In this document: positions 1-8,769 of the stretch, piece by piece
Position numbering within the stretch: position 1 is the first letter of the stretch
Layout: each line of letters begins with the position of its first letter
Source: Volucribacter psittacicida
GTDB taxonomy: Bacteria > Pseudomonadota > Gammaproteobacteria > Enterobacterales > Pasteurellaceae
Direction: 5' to 3'
Assembly: GCF_004339025.1 (NCBI RefSeq)
Contig: NZ_SMFT01000002.1
Span: forward strand, 648,835-712,834
Length of the DNA: 64,000 bases
Notes under the pieces: generated by a model
What the model saw: the letters and a program-made list of their open reading frames with translations, nothing else
The model's database searches: none
Told to the model about the DNA's origin: nothing
Made by a program: the position numbers and the translations under genes

Positions 1-1
1 T

Positions 2-250
2 TTATATTGGTTATGGCAGACGTCTTGTATGCGTTTCAATGAATTGCAACGAGAAATGCAAGGAATTTCGCATAAAACTTTGGCTGCCACACTCAAGGAA
101 TTGGAGCAAGACGGTTTGGTGGTACGCACAGAATACCCGCAAATTCCGCCTAAGGTGGAGTATCGTTTGTCGGCAAAGGGGGAGAGTTTGATGCCTGTGC
201 TGGACGCGGTGTGCGTTTGGGGCGAGCGGTGGCGTGTTAAGGAGGCGTGA
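2..250 (+). CDS. HxlR-family transcriptional regulator, 5' end outside the window
   Basis: The reading frame is open to the left window edge, so the first ATG at 29 is probably internal. The residues before it (LYWLWQTSC) fit the helix that precedes the RFNEL motif in HxlR proteins. What is visible is a winged-helix DNA-binding domain: RFNELQREM, then the recognition helix SHKTLAATLKELEQDGLV and the wing VEYRLSAKGESL. Proteins of this family are small dimeric repressors or activators, often answering to reactive electrophiles or redox stress. The target cannot be told here. The stop codon overlaps the start of the next small membrane protein (TGATG), so the two are probably translated together. 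Confidence 0.85.
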   Translation, partial: LYWLWQTSCMRFNELQREMQGISHKTLAATLKELEQDGLVVRTEYPQIPPKVEYRLSAKGESLMPVLDAVCVWGERWRVKEA

Positions 251-489
251 TGTTGTTGCTTTGGCTGTGGTATGGCTTTATTGTGTTGGCTGCTGGACTA
301 GCGTTTTGCTTGCGTTGTTACGGCGGTGAGTGGACGCGAGCTGTGTGCACGGGGCTGGTGATGATGTTCAATATACTATTGATTACACGGCTAGAACGTG
401 CGGAGTTGTTTGGACATTTATGGGCAGGCTTTGCGTTGTGGTTGGTGTTAGCAGGGGTTATCGCTTGGAGATTGAAAAAGCGGCGGTAA
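250..489 (+). CDS. Small hydrophobic membrane protein, unknown function
   Basis: This is a 79-residue protein with three predicted membrane segments (about residues 4-21, 30-46 and 55-73) and a basic tail ending KKRR, which should lie in the cytoplasm. I do not recognise the family. ATG at 250 overlaps the TGA of the HxlR gene; an in-frame GTG at 247 is the alternative start. The Shine-Dalgarno sequence AAGGAGG lies just upstream inside the regulator gene, supporting translational coupling. It could be a small transporter subunit or an accessory protein controlled by the upstream regulator, but nothing in the sequence proves this. Confidence 0.6.
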   Translation: MLLLWLWYGFIVLAAGLAFCLRCYGGEWTRAVCTGLVMMFNILLITRLERAELFGHLWAGFALWLVLAGVIAWRLKKRR

Positions 490-517
490 AAAGGGCGGTG
501 AGTTTTGGTGAAATTTT

Positions 518-540
518 TTCAGGCAGCAAGGCTGCCTGAA
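518..540. terminator. Hairpin built from a Neisseriaceae-type uptake signal pair
   Basis: A perfect 10-bp inverted repeat (TTCAGGCAGC, 3-nt loop, GCTGCCTGAA) lies 29 bp after the small membrane protein. Positions 529-540 read AGGCTGCCTGAA, which is identical to the 12-mer DNA uptake sequence dialect I know from Simonsiella (Neisseriaceae). Paired uptake signals commonly serve as terminators in naturally competent bacteria. The T-tract that follows is weak (TGTTTGTTTA). Confidence 0.6.
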
Positions 541-583
541 TGTTTGTTTATTTCTAAAAAGTACGGTCTATTTTCAACACATT

Positions 584-1192
584 TCACACCGTCCCTTTTA
601 ATTCTTGTTTAGCTTGGTAAATAATACGGCGACCTGCTTGCAATGCCAGCCAAGCCATCACGCCTGCGACCAATAAATCTGGTAAATTGGATTGGCTGTA
701 ATATACCGCTACCGATGCCAATACCACCAAAATATTCCCTATCGCATCATTACGCGAGCAAAGCCAAACGCTACGCATATTGCTATCGCCTTGCCGATAA
801 CGGTATAACAAAACGGCGCTGATCACATTTGCCAACAACGCTAAAACGCCGATCAGCGACATTTCAATAGGGCGAGGCACTTCGCCCCAAAACAATCGAT
901 AAAACGTGGTTGCCAGCACAAAAAGTGCAAATGCCACTAAGCTATAGGCTTTGAATAACGATGCCTTAGCCCGCACGACTAACGCCCGATTTAATACCCA
1001 TAAACTGATACCATAGTTAAACGCATCCCCCAAAAAATCCAAAGCGTCCGACAATAATGCTGTAGAACCAGAAAGCAAGCCCCCTAAGATTTCCACTAAA
1101 AACATGGCAAAATTAATCAGCAATACCACCCACAATATCCGACGATAAATAGGTTGAACCGCTTGCCCCATCGTTTGTTGACAACAAGTCAT
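584..1192 (-). CDS. Cation diffusion facilitator (CDF) family metal transporter, short form
   Basis: This is a 202-residue inner-membrane protein, probably exporting divalent metal ions (Zn, Cd or Co class) by proton antiport. Membrane helices fill most of the chain. The signature LLSDALDFLGDAFNYG (about residues 47-62) carries the acidic residues D49, D52 and D56, and a second metal-site-like motif NDAIGN lies near residue 149. The protein ends after the last helix, so it lacks the C-terminal cytoplasmic dimer domain of CzcD/YiiP-type members; this short form is known in several proteobacteria. The N-terminus has two adjacent cysteines (C3, C4). It is divergent from a MerR-family regulator with metal-type cysteines, and its promoter has the MerR-type 19-bp spacer. 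The metal specificity is inferred from the regulator. Confidence 0.8.
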   Translation of the reverse strand: MTCCQQTMGQAVQPIYRRILWVVLLINFAMFLVEILGGLLSGSTALLSDALDFLGDAFNYGISLWVLNRALVVRAKASLFKAYSLVAFALFVLATTFYRLFWGEVPRPIEMSLIGVLALLANVISAVLLYRYRQGDSNMRSVWLCSRNDAIGNILVVLASVAVYYSQSNLPDLLVAGVMAWLALQAGRRIIYQAKQELKGTV

Positions 1193-1229
1193 TTTGACCT
1201 CCTAAATTTATTGATTTATCAACAAAATT

Positions 1230-1260
1230 AGGATAAGGTTTGGAGTAACTCTAAGGTCAA
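1230..1260 (-). promoter_or_regulatory. MerR-type promoter/operator of the CDF transporter gene
   Basis: On the minus strand, -35 TTGACC (1260-1255) and -10 TATCCT (1235-1230) are separated by exactly 19 bp. This is longer than the usual 17 bp and typical of promoters that MerR-family activators unwind. The spacer contains an imperfect dyad, TTAGAGT-TACTCCAA. The site lies 38 bp before the transporter start and in the intergenic space shared with the divergent regulator gene. Confidence 0.75.
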
Positions 1261-1321
1261 GCGGATTTTATCCTTGTTATCGGTTAAAATCAGATAGCCA
1301 TAGCAAATAGGAAATAATGAT

Positions 1322-1708
1322 ATGAAAATTCAACAACTTAGCCAACAAACGCACATACCACTAGACACCATTCGTTATTACGAAAAAATCGGTTTAATTT
1401 CCTCTCCTCAAAGGGACGCCAATGGTTATCGCAATTTTAGTCCGCAAGCGGTTGAACAATTACTATTTATTAAAAATTGTCGTTCGTTGGGCTTTAGTCT
1501 TACCGATATTCGTCAACTGCAACAACTTTGCCAAACCCCGAATGCACAATGCCATAATGCCGATCAATTATTAGCGCAACATTTGCAAAATATTGAACAA
1601 AAAATCTTGCAATTACAACAAATCCAAGCCCAATTAAAACATTTTAGCCGTTGTCAAGGCGAAAAAGTCGCCGATTGTCATTTGTTGCAGGGGTTACAAC
1701 AGCGGTAG
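1322..1708 (+). CDS. MerR-family metal-responsive regulator (CadR/PbrR type)
   Basis: This 128-residue regulator starts with the MerR winged helix (residues 1-70: IQQLSQQTHIPLDTIRYYEKIGLI, with the conserved RYYEKIGL), followed by a dimerisation coiled coil (about 80-108) and a cysteine-containing metal loop. C77, C111 and C119 match the three cysteines that bind Cd(II), Pb(II) or Zn(II) in CadR and PbrR; H78 and H120 lie next to two of them. It should bind the shared intergenic region and activate the CDF transporter gene when metal is present. A neisserial-type uptake signal (1728-1739) follows 20 bp after the stop. Confidence 0.85.
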   Translation: MKIQQLSQQTHIPLDTIRYYEKIGLISSPQRDANGYRNFSPQAVEQLLFIKNCRSLGFSLTDIRQLQQLCQTPNAQCHNADQLLAQHLQNIEQKILQLQQIQAQLKHFSRCQGEKVADCHLLQGLQQR

Positions 1709-1724
1709 TTTGTTTTTGAAAAAT

Positions 1725-1741
1725 TTCAGGCAGCCTGAAAA
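1725..1741. repeat. Neisseriaceae-type DNA uptake signal (Kingella dialect)
   Basis: Positions 1728-1739 read AGGCAGCCTGAA, identical to the Kingella dialect of the neisserial DNA uptake sequence. The surrounding TTTCAGGCAGCCTGAAA is palindromic, so the opposite strand also reads the Simonsiella dialect AGGCTGCCTGAA. It lies between the convergent MerR regulator and rhodanese genes, where it may also act in termination. Confidence 0.65.
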
Positions 1742-1783
1742 AATCCCCCAACTTCACATTGAGGGATTTCAAAACAAATCGCT

Positions 1784-2104
1784 TTATTTTTTTACTTTTA
1801 CCGCCCCTGTCTCCACCAAATCCGCATAAGCGCCCAAATCTTGCACATGGCGATAACCTGCTTGTTCTAGGGCTTTTTTGGCAATGGCGGAGCGATTGCC
1901 GCTGCGGCAATACAACAAAATCCGATCGTCTTTTTGTAAACCTGCGGCGGCGGCTTGTTGCACCATACTTTGATGAGGCATATTACTGGCGTTTAGGATA
2001 TGCCCGCTGGCGTATTCCTGCGGCGTACGCACGTCTATCCACACCGTTTTGGCAAAGCTGGGCAGGGCAAACAGCAAAGCGAAAGTCATCAATAAGGCTT
2101 TCAT
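1784..2104 (-). CDS. Periplasmic single-domain rhodanese (PspE-like)
   Basis: This is a 106-residue protein with a cleavable signal peptide (MKALLMTFALLFALPSFA, cut after about residue 18) and a single rhodanese domain. The active-site loop is LLYCRSGNRS with the sulphur-carrying cysteine C66. The domain start VWIDVRTPQEYASGH is typical. Single-domain exported rhodaneses such as PspE transfer sulphane sulphur to cyanide or thiols; the natural substrate is often unknown. It follows the AhpD-like gene by 14 bp on the same strand, so the two form an operon. Both face an AraC-type regulator, suggesting a regulated thiol or oxidant-related function. Several overlapping open frames on the other strand are shadows. 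Confidence 0.85.
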   Translation of the reverse strand: MKALLMTFALLFALPSFAKTVWIDVRTPQEYASGHILNASNMPHQSMVQQAAAAGLQKDDRILLYCRSGNRSAIAKKALEQAGYRHVQDLGAYADLVETGAVKVKK

Positions 2105-2118
2105 GGTTGGCTCCGTGT

Positions 2119-2454
2119 TTAAGATTTTAAGGTTTCATAAGCATCTAGCACGCGCGCGGAATAAACCATCGCCGCGCCTGCATTCATCGCCACCGCCACA
2201 CCCAAAGCGGCGCTGATTTCTTGCTCGCTACAGCCAGCCTGAATGGCAGCGGCGGTATGCACATCAATACAGCCATCGCAACGCGTGGTTACCGCACAAG
2301 CCAAAGCAATCAGCTCGCGCGTTTTATCGTCTAATACGCCGTCTGCGTTGGCTTTGGCTAAGGTTTGATAGCCTGTCATCGTATCAGGCGATAATTGAGC
2401 AAATCGCCCTAAACGTTGCCTTAATTGCGTTTTGTATTTTTTCCAATCTAACAT
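2119..2454 (-). CDS. Carboxymuconolactone decarboxylase/AhpD-family protein
   Basis: This 111-residue protein has the AhpD-type redox motif C59-x-x-C62 followed by H66 (TTRCDGCIDVH) in an all-helical fold. Members with the CxxC...H motif act as thiol-disulphide peroxidase partners, while others are true decarboxylases; the motif favours a redox role. It is the first gene of a two-gene operon with an exported rhodanese, and is divergent from an AraC-family gene 80 bp away that is probably its regulator. The start ATG at 2454 follows a GGAGC Shine-Dalgarno sequence on the minus strand. Confidence 0.85.
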   Translation of the reverse strand: MLDWKKYKTQLRQRLGRFAQLSPDTMTGYQTLAKANADGVLDDKTRELIALACAVTTRCDGCIDVHTAAAIQAGCSEQEISAALGVAVAMNAGAAMVYSARVLDAYETLKS

Positions 2455-2534
2455 GTTTTGCTCCGATCAATGAACGATTGACAATATTATGCCAGCGTGT
2501 TTTGATACAAAACAGTCTATTTCAACCCTAAAAA

Positions 2535-3419
2535 ATGCGATTTTATATGCCTATTGCCACCTTTATTCAGCGTTTAGATTTACAAACAGAAATTGATGTC
2601 TTTTGCCAACTTGCCAAAGGCTTTGATTTTCCCCATGCGCCCCAAGCCAACAGCTTATTTTTTCATTTGATGTTACAAGGAAAATGCCAATTACATAACG
2701 CACAAGGGCAATCTTATCCGCTAAAAACAGGGGATTTTTGCCTCTGGCTCGGCAACGAAGCCCATCGCCTAAGCAGTCAAGGCAAAGCACCAAGCATTCA
2801 CGAGCATTTTCATCATCTCCGCCATCGCCAATCAGGGCAAGAAATCGCCATTCTTTGCGGACGCTTTCTCGCCAACAACCCAGCCGCCGCCACCCTACTC
2901 AACCTTTTTCCCAAACCACTTATTGTCTCCCTCGCCAAACAACCCAATTTGCACGCACTGGCACAACTGATTTATCAAGAAGCCAGCCAACCGCAAGCAG
3001 GCAGTCAAAAAGTCATCAGCGACCTCAGCCAACTGCTGCTGTTATTTGCCCTACGTCAGCCCCCAACCCAATCGCTACACCCCTATCTGCCCTTATTTGG
3101 CGACAAACACCTTGCGCCCGCCCTCTACGCCCTGCTTGCCAATCCCCGCAAACATTACACCATAGACGAACTGGCAAACCTCGCCCATTGCTCAAGACAA
3201 GCCTTTAACCGCCGTTTTCACCAACTCAGCGGCATGAACCTGCAAACCTTTTATTTACACCTACGCCTATCCCTTGCCAGCCAACTGCTCAAAGCACAAC
3301 AACTCAGCGTCGCCGCCACCGCCGAAGCCATCGGCTATCAATCGCTTTCTACCTTTAACAGCATTTTCAAAAAATATATGGGCTGTAGCCCTGCGGTGTA
3401 TAAGAGGGGAAATGAGTAA
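2535..3419 (+). CDS. AraC-family transcriptional regulator with cupin N-terminal domain
   Basis: This 294-residue regulator has an N-terminal cupin-like sensing domain (about residues 10-180, Cupin_6 type: SLFFHLMLQGKCQL and LKTGDFCLWLGNEAHRL) and a C-terminal AraC pair of helix-turn-helix motifs (about 195-290, including IDELANLAHCSRQAFNRRF and VAATAEAIGYQSLSTF). This architecture is common in regulators placed next to AhpD-like or oxidoreductase genes. It is divergent from the AhpD-like/rhodanese operon, which is its likely target. A start at M5 (2547) is also possible because there is no clear Shine-Dalgarno sequence. The second half is noticeably richer in C and G than the core genes to its right, which fits transfer from another genome. 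Confidence 0.85.
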   Translation: MRFYMPIATFIQRLDLQTEIDVFCQLAKGFDFPHAPQANSLFFHLMLQGKCQLHNAQGQSYPLKTGDFCLWLGNEAHRLSSQGKAPSIHEHFHHLRHRQSGQEIAILCGRFLANNPAAATLLNLFPKPLIVSLAKQPNLHALAQLIYQEASQPQAGSQKVISDLSQLLLLFALRQPPTQSLHPYLPLFGDKHLAPALYALLANPRKHYTIDELANLAHCSRQAFNRRFHQLSGMNLQTFYLHLRLSLASQLLKAQQLSVAATAEAIGYQSLSTFNSIFKKYMGCSPAVYKRGNE

Positions 3420-3468
3420 AAAGGGCGGTCTGTTTTGCAAAAATTTTTTTAAAATAGACCGCACTTTT
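3418..3468. terminator. Terminator made of two opposed uptake-signal copies
   Basis: AAAAGGGCGGTCT (from 3419) pairs with AGACCGCACTTTT (3456-3468) with one mismatch across a 24-nt loop. The right arm contains the exact Pasteurellaceae uptake signal ACCGCACTT; the left arm is the variant AAGGGCGGT. It follows the AraC gene stop directly. Confidence 0.6.
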
Positions 3469-3509
3469 GTTATATTGCCTTTAATTTCAGCACAATATAA
3501 GGAAACAAT

Positions 3510-3956
3510 ATGAAACCTCAAATTTGTCTTATTACAGGTAGCACCTTGGGCGGTGCAGAATATGTGGCAGAACATCTCGAACAACTATTACAACAACAAT
3601 GTTGGCAAACTGAGATGTTGCATGGGGCAAATTATGATGAAGTGATTGAACAACCTTTATGGTTAGTGGTTACCTCAACCCATGGGGCTGGCGAAATTCC
3701 TGAAAATCTTAATCCTTTATTTGAGCAAATTCAGCAAAGTGAAGTGGATCTTAGTGAATTAAAATTTGCAGTAGTCGGACTTGGAAGTTCGGATTATGAT
3801 ACCTTTTGTTTTGCCGTTGATAAGGTTGAGAATATTCTACAAGATAAGGGAGCAAAATTGCTTTGTCCTTCATTGCGTATTGATGTGGTTAATGAGTTCG
3901 ATCATGATCAATGTGCTGAAGATTGGTTACCTTGTTTTACCCAGCAACTGGTTTAA
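3510..3956 (+). CDS. mioC: MioC flavodoxin-like protein
   Basis: This 148-residue flavodoxin-fold protein begins with the FMN phosphate-binding loop ITGSTLGGAEYVAE (residues 7-20), has the second FMN loop near TSTHGAGEIPEN (about 54-65), and the third near VVGLGSSDYDTFC (about 88-100). E. coli MioC binds FMN and supports biotin synthase in vitro. The identity is secured by position: mioC lies directly beside oriC and mnmG in E. coli and Pasteurellaceae. The start has a good Shine-Dalgarno sequence (AAGGAAACA). Transcription towards oriC is stopped by a hairpin 22 bp after the gene. Confidence 0.95.
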   Translation: MKPQICLITGSTLGGAEYVAEHLEQLLQQQCWQTEMLHGANYDEVIEQPLWLVVTSTHGAGEIPENLNPLFEQIQQSEVDLSELKFAVVGLGSSDYDTFCFAVDKVENILQDKGAKLLCPSLRIDVVNEFDHDQCAEDWLPCFTQQLV

Positions 3957-3977
3957 TTTCCCCTCAACCGGAAACAA

Positions 3978-4003
3978 AGCTGATCTAAGATCGGCTTTTT
4001 TTG
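3978..4003 (+). terminator. Rho-independent terminator after mioC
   Basis: The stem AGCTGATC (3978-3985) and GATCGGCT (3989-3996), with one G-U pair and a 3-nt loop, is followed by a run of seven T. It separates mioC transcription from the origin and contains two GATC sites of its own. Confidence 0.8.
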
Positions 4004-4019
4004 TAGAAATAAAAAACAG

Positions 4020-4410
4020 TTAGTACTGTGGATAACTTTATAAAAACCCTGTAAAAAACTTGTTTTTAGCCAAATAATAACTTTTTCATTAAAATTCAAT
4101 GTGGATAACTTCTAAGGTTATCCACAATAAATTATTTTTACTTGGAAAAGATCTTAACAATGATCAAAATGATCTAACTTCTTTATTTTATTCAAAAAAA
4201 GGATCTTATTCACAAGGATCCAAAGATCTAATAATCAGAATAATAAGATCTTTATAGATAAATAAAGATCTATTAATAATGAGCTTAGCCTTTTTAACAA
4301 GATCCTTTTCAATAAAAGATATAATCTACTTTTAAGCTCAACCAATTTTCAGTAGAATAGCCGCCAATTATTTGTTATCTATTGAAGATCGAAATTGTCG
4401 ATCAAAAAGG
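4020..4410. other. oriC: Chromosomal replication origin oriC
   Basis: The 410-bp gap between mioC and mnmG has no gene. It contains three perfect DnaA boxes (TTATCCACA or its complement): 4027-4035, 4100-4108 and 4118-4126, the last two facing each other. To their right lies a very AT-rich stretch with eleven GATC sites between 4148 and 4404, including repeated AAGATCT and GATCTATT-type units at about 4240-4280 that resemble the 13-mer unwinding repeats of the E. coli origin. GATC density far above chance is expected where Dam and SeqA act. The neighbouring genes (mioC left; mnmG, rsmG, atp right) are the classic gammaproteobacterial origin neighbours. Exact unwinding and IHF sites cannot be fixed by eye. 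Confidence 0.92.
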
Positions 4411-4415
4411 TTTTT

Positions 4416-6305
4416 ATGTTTTATACGGAAAAATATGATGTCATTGTGATTGGTGGCGGACACGCTGGTACAGAAGCGGCCCTTGCCCCAGCAAGAATGG
4501 GATTAAAAACCCTGTTACTTACCCATAATATTGATACCTTAGGGCAAATGTCCTGTAATCCTGCTATTGGTGGTATTGGTAAAGGGCATTTGGTCAAAGA
4601 AATTGATGCTATGGGCGGATTAATGGCAACGGCCACTGACCAAGCTGGGATCCAATTTCGTACCCTAAATAGTTCTAAAGGCCCAGCCGTAAGAGCGACA
4701 AGAGCTCAAGCGGATCGTGTACTTTATCGTCAAGCGGTTCGTGTAGCTTTAGAAAATCAAGCCAAATTGGATCTTTTTCAGCAAGAAGTAATTGATATTA
4801 TTTTAGAACAGGATCGGGTTGCGGGCGTAGTAACCAAAATGGGCTTAAAATTTCAGGCTAAAGCGGTGATCCTAACCGCAGGTACTTTTTTAGCGGGTAA
4901 GATCCATATTGGGTTAGAAAACTATACAGGGGGACGAGCTGGGGATCCTGCCTCAAGTTTATTGGCGGATCGGTTAAGAGATCTTAATTTGCGTGTTGAT
5001 CGTTTAAAAACAGGAACACCGCCTCGCTTAGATGCTCGTACCATTAATTTTGATGTGCTTGCTAAACAATTTGGCGATGAGGTTTTGCCTGTTTTTTCTT
5101 TTATGGGATCCGTAGATCAACACCCTCGCCAGATCCCTTGTTATATTACCCATACTAATGATCAAACCCATGAGGTGATCCGTCAGAATTTGGATCGTAG
5201 CCCAATGTACACAGGGATCATCGAGGGGATCGGTCCGCGTTATTGTCCGTCTATTGAAGATAAAGTAATGCGTTTTGCTGAACGCAATGCTCATCAGATT
5301 TACCTTGAACCTGAGGGCTTAACCAGTAACGAAGTTTACCCAAATGGGATTTCTACTAGCCTGCCTTTTGATGTACAAATGAAAATCGTCAATTCAATGA
5401 AAGGGCTAGAAAATACGCGTATTGTTAAACCAGGTTATGCTATTGAATATGATTATTTTGATCCGAGAGATTTAAAACCGACTCTTGAAACCAAAGCGAT
5501 CCAAGGTTTATTCTTTGCGGGGCAAATTAATGGTACAACAGGGTATGAAGAGGCGGCGGCACAAGGATTATTAGCTGGCATTAATGCTGGCTTACAAGTT
5601 CAACAAAAAGAGGCTTGGTATCCACGTCGTGATCAGGCATATATTGGGGTATTGGTTGATGACCTTTGTACTTTAGGGACAAAAGAACCTTATCGTGTAT
5701 TTACTTCAAGAGCAGAATACCGTTTATTATTGCGTGAAGATAATGCGGATATGCGTTTAACCCCGATTGCTCATCAATTAGGTTTAATTGATGAACAACG
5801 TTGGGCGAGATTTAATCAAAAAATGGAAAATATTGAACGCGAAAGACAGCGTTTGCGTAGTATTTGGTTGCATCCGCGTAGTGAGTATTTAGCGGAAGCC
5901 AATGCCATTTTAGGTTCGCCATTGGTGCGTGAAGCAAGTGGCGAGGATTTGTTACGCCGTCCAGAAATTTCTTATGCAAAATTGACCGCACTTACCCCTT
6001 ATCAACCGCCATTAGCGGATAACGAAGCCGCGGAACAAGTGGAAATTGCCATTAAGTATCAAGGTTATATTGAACATCAATTAGAAGAAATTGAAAAACA
6101 AAAACGCCACGAAAATACCGCAATTCCTGCCAGCTTTGATTATGCCAGTGTGGCGGGGTTATCTAATGAAGTACGCAGTAAATTGGAACAGCATCGCCCT
6201 GTGTCCATTGGGCAAGCGAGCCGTATTTCAGGGGTAACGCCTGCAGCGATTTCCATTTTGTTGGTTTATTTGAAAAAACAAGGGATGTTGAAACGGGGTG
6301 AATAA
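4416..6305 (+). CDS. mnmG: tRNA uridine 5-carboxymethylaminomethyl modification enzyme MnmG (GidA)
   Basis: This is a 629-residue FAD-dependent enzyme that, with MnmE, installs the 5-carboxymethylaminomethyl group on wobble uridine 34 of several tRNAs. The N-terminal FAD motif [10 protein letters not shown] (residues 13-22) is followed by the family signature [19 protein letters not shown]; the C-terminal helical domain binds MnmE and tRNA. I chose ATG 4416, giving MFYTEKYDV and the same length as E. coli MnmG, instead of an upstream in-frame TTG at 4395. AAAAAGG at 4404-4410 is the Shine-Dalgarno sequence. It is origin-adjacent and overlaps rsmG by 8 bp, so the two are co-transcribed. Confidence 0.97.
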   Translation: MFYTEKYDVIVIGGGHAGTEAALAPARMGLKTLLLTHNIDTLGQMSCNPAIGGIGKGHLVKEIDAMGGLMATATDQAGIQFRTLNSSKGPAVRATRAQADRVLYRQAVRVALENQAKLDLFQQEVIDIILEQDRVAGVVTKMGLKFQAKAVILTAGTFLAGKIHIGLENYTGGRAGDPASSLLADRLRDLNLRVDRLKTGTPPRLDARTINFDVLAKQFGDEVLPVFSFMGSVDQHPRQIPCYITHTNDQTHEVIRQNLDRSPMYTGIIEGIGPRYCPSIEDKVMRFAERNAHQIYLEPEGLTSNEVYPNGISTSLPFDVQMKIVNSMKGLENTRIVKPGYAIEYDYFDPRDLKPTLETKAIQGLFFAGQINGTTGYEEAAAQGLLAGINAGLQVQQKEAWYPRRDQAYIGVLVDDLCTLGTKEPYRVFTSRAEYRLLLREDNADMRLTPIAHQLGLIDEQRWARFNQKMENIERERQRLRSIWLHPRSEYLAEANAILGSPLVREASGEDLLRRPEISYAKLTALTPYQPPLADNEAAEQVEIAIKYQGYIEHQLEEIEKQKRHENTAIPASFDYASVAGLSNEVRSKLEQHRPVSIGQASRISGVTPAAISILLVYLKKQGMLKRGE

Positions 6306-6939
6306 GCAAAGTATGACAACAGCATTAGCGGAAAAATTAAATTTATTGTTAAAACAGACCGCACTTTCGATAACCGATCAACAAAAACAACAGCTTGTTA
6401 AGTTGGTGCTATTATTGGTGAAATGGAATAAAGCCTATAATTTAACTTCTGTGCGTGATCCGATGGAAATGTTGGTTAAGCATATTTTGGATAGTTTAGT
6501 GGTTAGCCCTTACTTACAAGGACAGCGGTTTATTGATGTAGGCACAGGCCCCGGCTTGCCCGGTTTGCCTTTAGCCATTGTTAATCCTGATAAACACTTT
6601 GTTTTATTAGATAGTTTGGGCAAGCGTATTAGTTTTATTCGTAATGCCATTCGTGAACTTGGCTTGAATAATGTTGAAACCGTTCTAAGCCGAGTGGAAG
6701 TTTATCAACCCGATCACCAATTTGATGGGGTATTGAGTCGCGCTTTCGCTAGCTTGAAGGATATGGTGGATTGGTGTCATCATTTGCCAGCTCCAAATGG
6801 GAAATTTTATGCGTTAAAAGGGCAATATCACCAACAAGAAGTGGAACAGCTTGATCCTATGATGAAAATTGAGCAAGTGATTCCCTTGCAAGTACCAGAA
6901 TTAAGGGCTGAGCGTCATTTGATTTTGCTTAACAAATGA
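6298..6939 (+). CDS. rsmG: 16S rRNA (guanine527-N7)-methyltransferase RsmG (GidB)
   Basis: This is a 213-residue SAM-dependent methyltransferase that modifies G527 of 16S rRNA; loss gives low-level streptomycin resistance in other species. The SAM-binding motif [16 protein letters not shown] is near residues 80-95, preceded by the family hallmark [13 protein letters not shown] and HILDSL. The GTG at 6298 overlaps the end of mnmG; the internal ATG at 6313 (MTTALAEKL) is an equally good start and closer to the E. coli length. An uptake signal (6358-6366) lies within the N-terminal coding part. Confidence 0.95.
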   Translation: MNKQSMTTALAEKLNLLLKQTALSITDQQKQQLVKLVLLLVKWNKAYNLTSVRDPMEMLVKHILDSLVVSPYLQGQRFIDVGTGPGLPGLPLAIVNPDKHFVLLDSLGKRISFIRNAIRELGLNNVETVLSRVEVYQPDHQFDGVLSRAFASLKDMVDWCHHLPAPNGKFYALKGQYHQQEVEQLDPMMKIEQVIPLQVPELRAERHLILLNK

Positions 6940-7042
6940 TCATTTTTACACTTTAAGGTTAATTTCAATTTTGCTTATTAATAAAAATGTTAAATTTTTT
7001 CCAGAAATGTTAAGTAGTTAACACTTTTTTTGTATTTAACAG

Positions 7043-7070
7043 TTGAATAACCGCAAGAGTAACGTATAAT
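7043..7070 (+). promoter_or_regulatory. Probable promoter of the atp operon
   Basis: -35 TTGAAT (7043-7048) and -10 TATAAT (7065-7070) have a 16-bp spacer and lie 40 bp before the atpI start. The 103-bp stretch before it is AT-rich and contains no gene. Confidence 0.65.
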
Positions 7071-7109
7071 TCGGAAGTATTTGTAAGGATAAGTTAAAGC
7101 GAATAAAGA

Positions 7110-7511
7110 ATGTCTAGGGTGCTAGGAAATACAAGGGCTTTATACGGAAAGGTCATCATCATTGAAGCCATTTTACTGAGCGTATTTTCTTTATTATTAA
7201 CCCTTTATCAACAACATTACGGCATTTCTTTTTTATTTGGTGCAATTTCAAGTGTTATCCCACAAGTATTATTAATAGGTTTTGTTTTTTTTCGCGAAAA
7301 ATCACAATATTTAACCAATAAAACCACCGCACTTTATCAAGGTGAAGGGGTAAAATTTTTATTCACTATTCTTATTATTGCATTAGTGTTTATTTTTTAT
7401 AAAAAAATTCATTTTGTTTATTTTTTTATTGGGTTTATTGTTTTTTTGATTTTAAATGTGGCATTACCTATGATTTTGCTGATAAAACAGCAGAGAAACC
7501 CTATTAGTTAA
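7110..7511 (+). CDS. atpI: ATP synthase subunit I (AtpI)
   Basis: This is a 133-residue inner-membrane protein with four predicted helices (about residues 14-32, 38-58, 75-95 and 100-125). AtpI is encoded first in many F-type ATP synthase operons and helps assemble the c-ring, although it is not part of the finished enzyme. The sequence is weakly conserved, as usual for this family, so the call rests mostly on its place before atpB. A copy of the uptake signal lies inside the gene (7326-7334). Confidence 0.88.
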   Translation: MSRVLGNTRALYGKVIIIEAILLSVFSLLLTLYQQHYGISFLFGAISSVIPQVLLIGFVFFREKSQYLTNKTTALYQGEGVKFLFTILIIALVFIFYKKIHFVYFFIGFIVFLILNVALPMILLIKQQRNPIS

Positions 7512-7523
7512 TTTATTTTATAG

Positions 7524-8336
<813 letters not shown>

Positions 8337-8397
8337 TTAAAAATAGGGATTAATATTCTTTTATTATTACTTTGTTTAACTTAACCCTAGCGTTTAG

Positions 8398-8682
<285 letters not shown>

Positions 8683-8714
8683 AAGAGAGTTGGACTTACC
8701 ATTAATCATTTAAA

Positions 8715-8748
8715 TTAGCTTATTTTGTCATCTATGCTAATAAGCTAA
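8715..8748 (+). promoter_or_regulatory. Perfect 10-bp stem-loop between atpE and atpF
   Basis: TTAGCTTATT (8715-8724) pairs perfectly with AATAAGCTAA (8739-8748) across a 14-nt loop. There is no T-run after it, so it is not a standard terminator. It lies directly downstream of the most highly expressed subunit gene and may stabilise or process the atpE part of the operon mRNA. Confidence 0.5.
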
Positions 8749-8769
8749 TCCCAACTCGAGGAGGTCGTT

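Noticed and set aside
1759..2130. A 123-residue plus-strand gene opposite the rhodanese
   Set aside because: It is the shadow of the rhodanese/AhpD genes on the other strand; composition (many R, W, C) is not protein-like and no start signal is present.
2738..3208. A 156-residue gene inside the AraC gene in another frame
   Set aside because: Low-complexity S/R/P/Q translation produced by the C-rich AraC coding sequence; no ribosome-binding site or homology.
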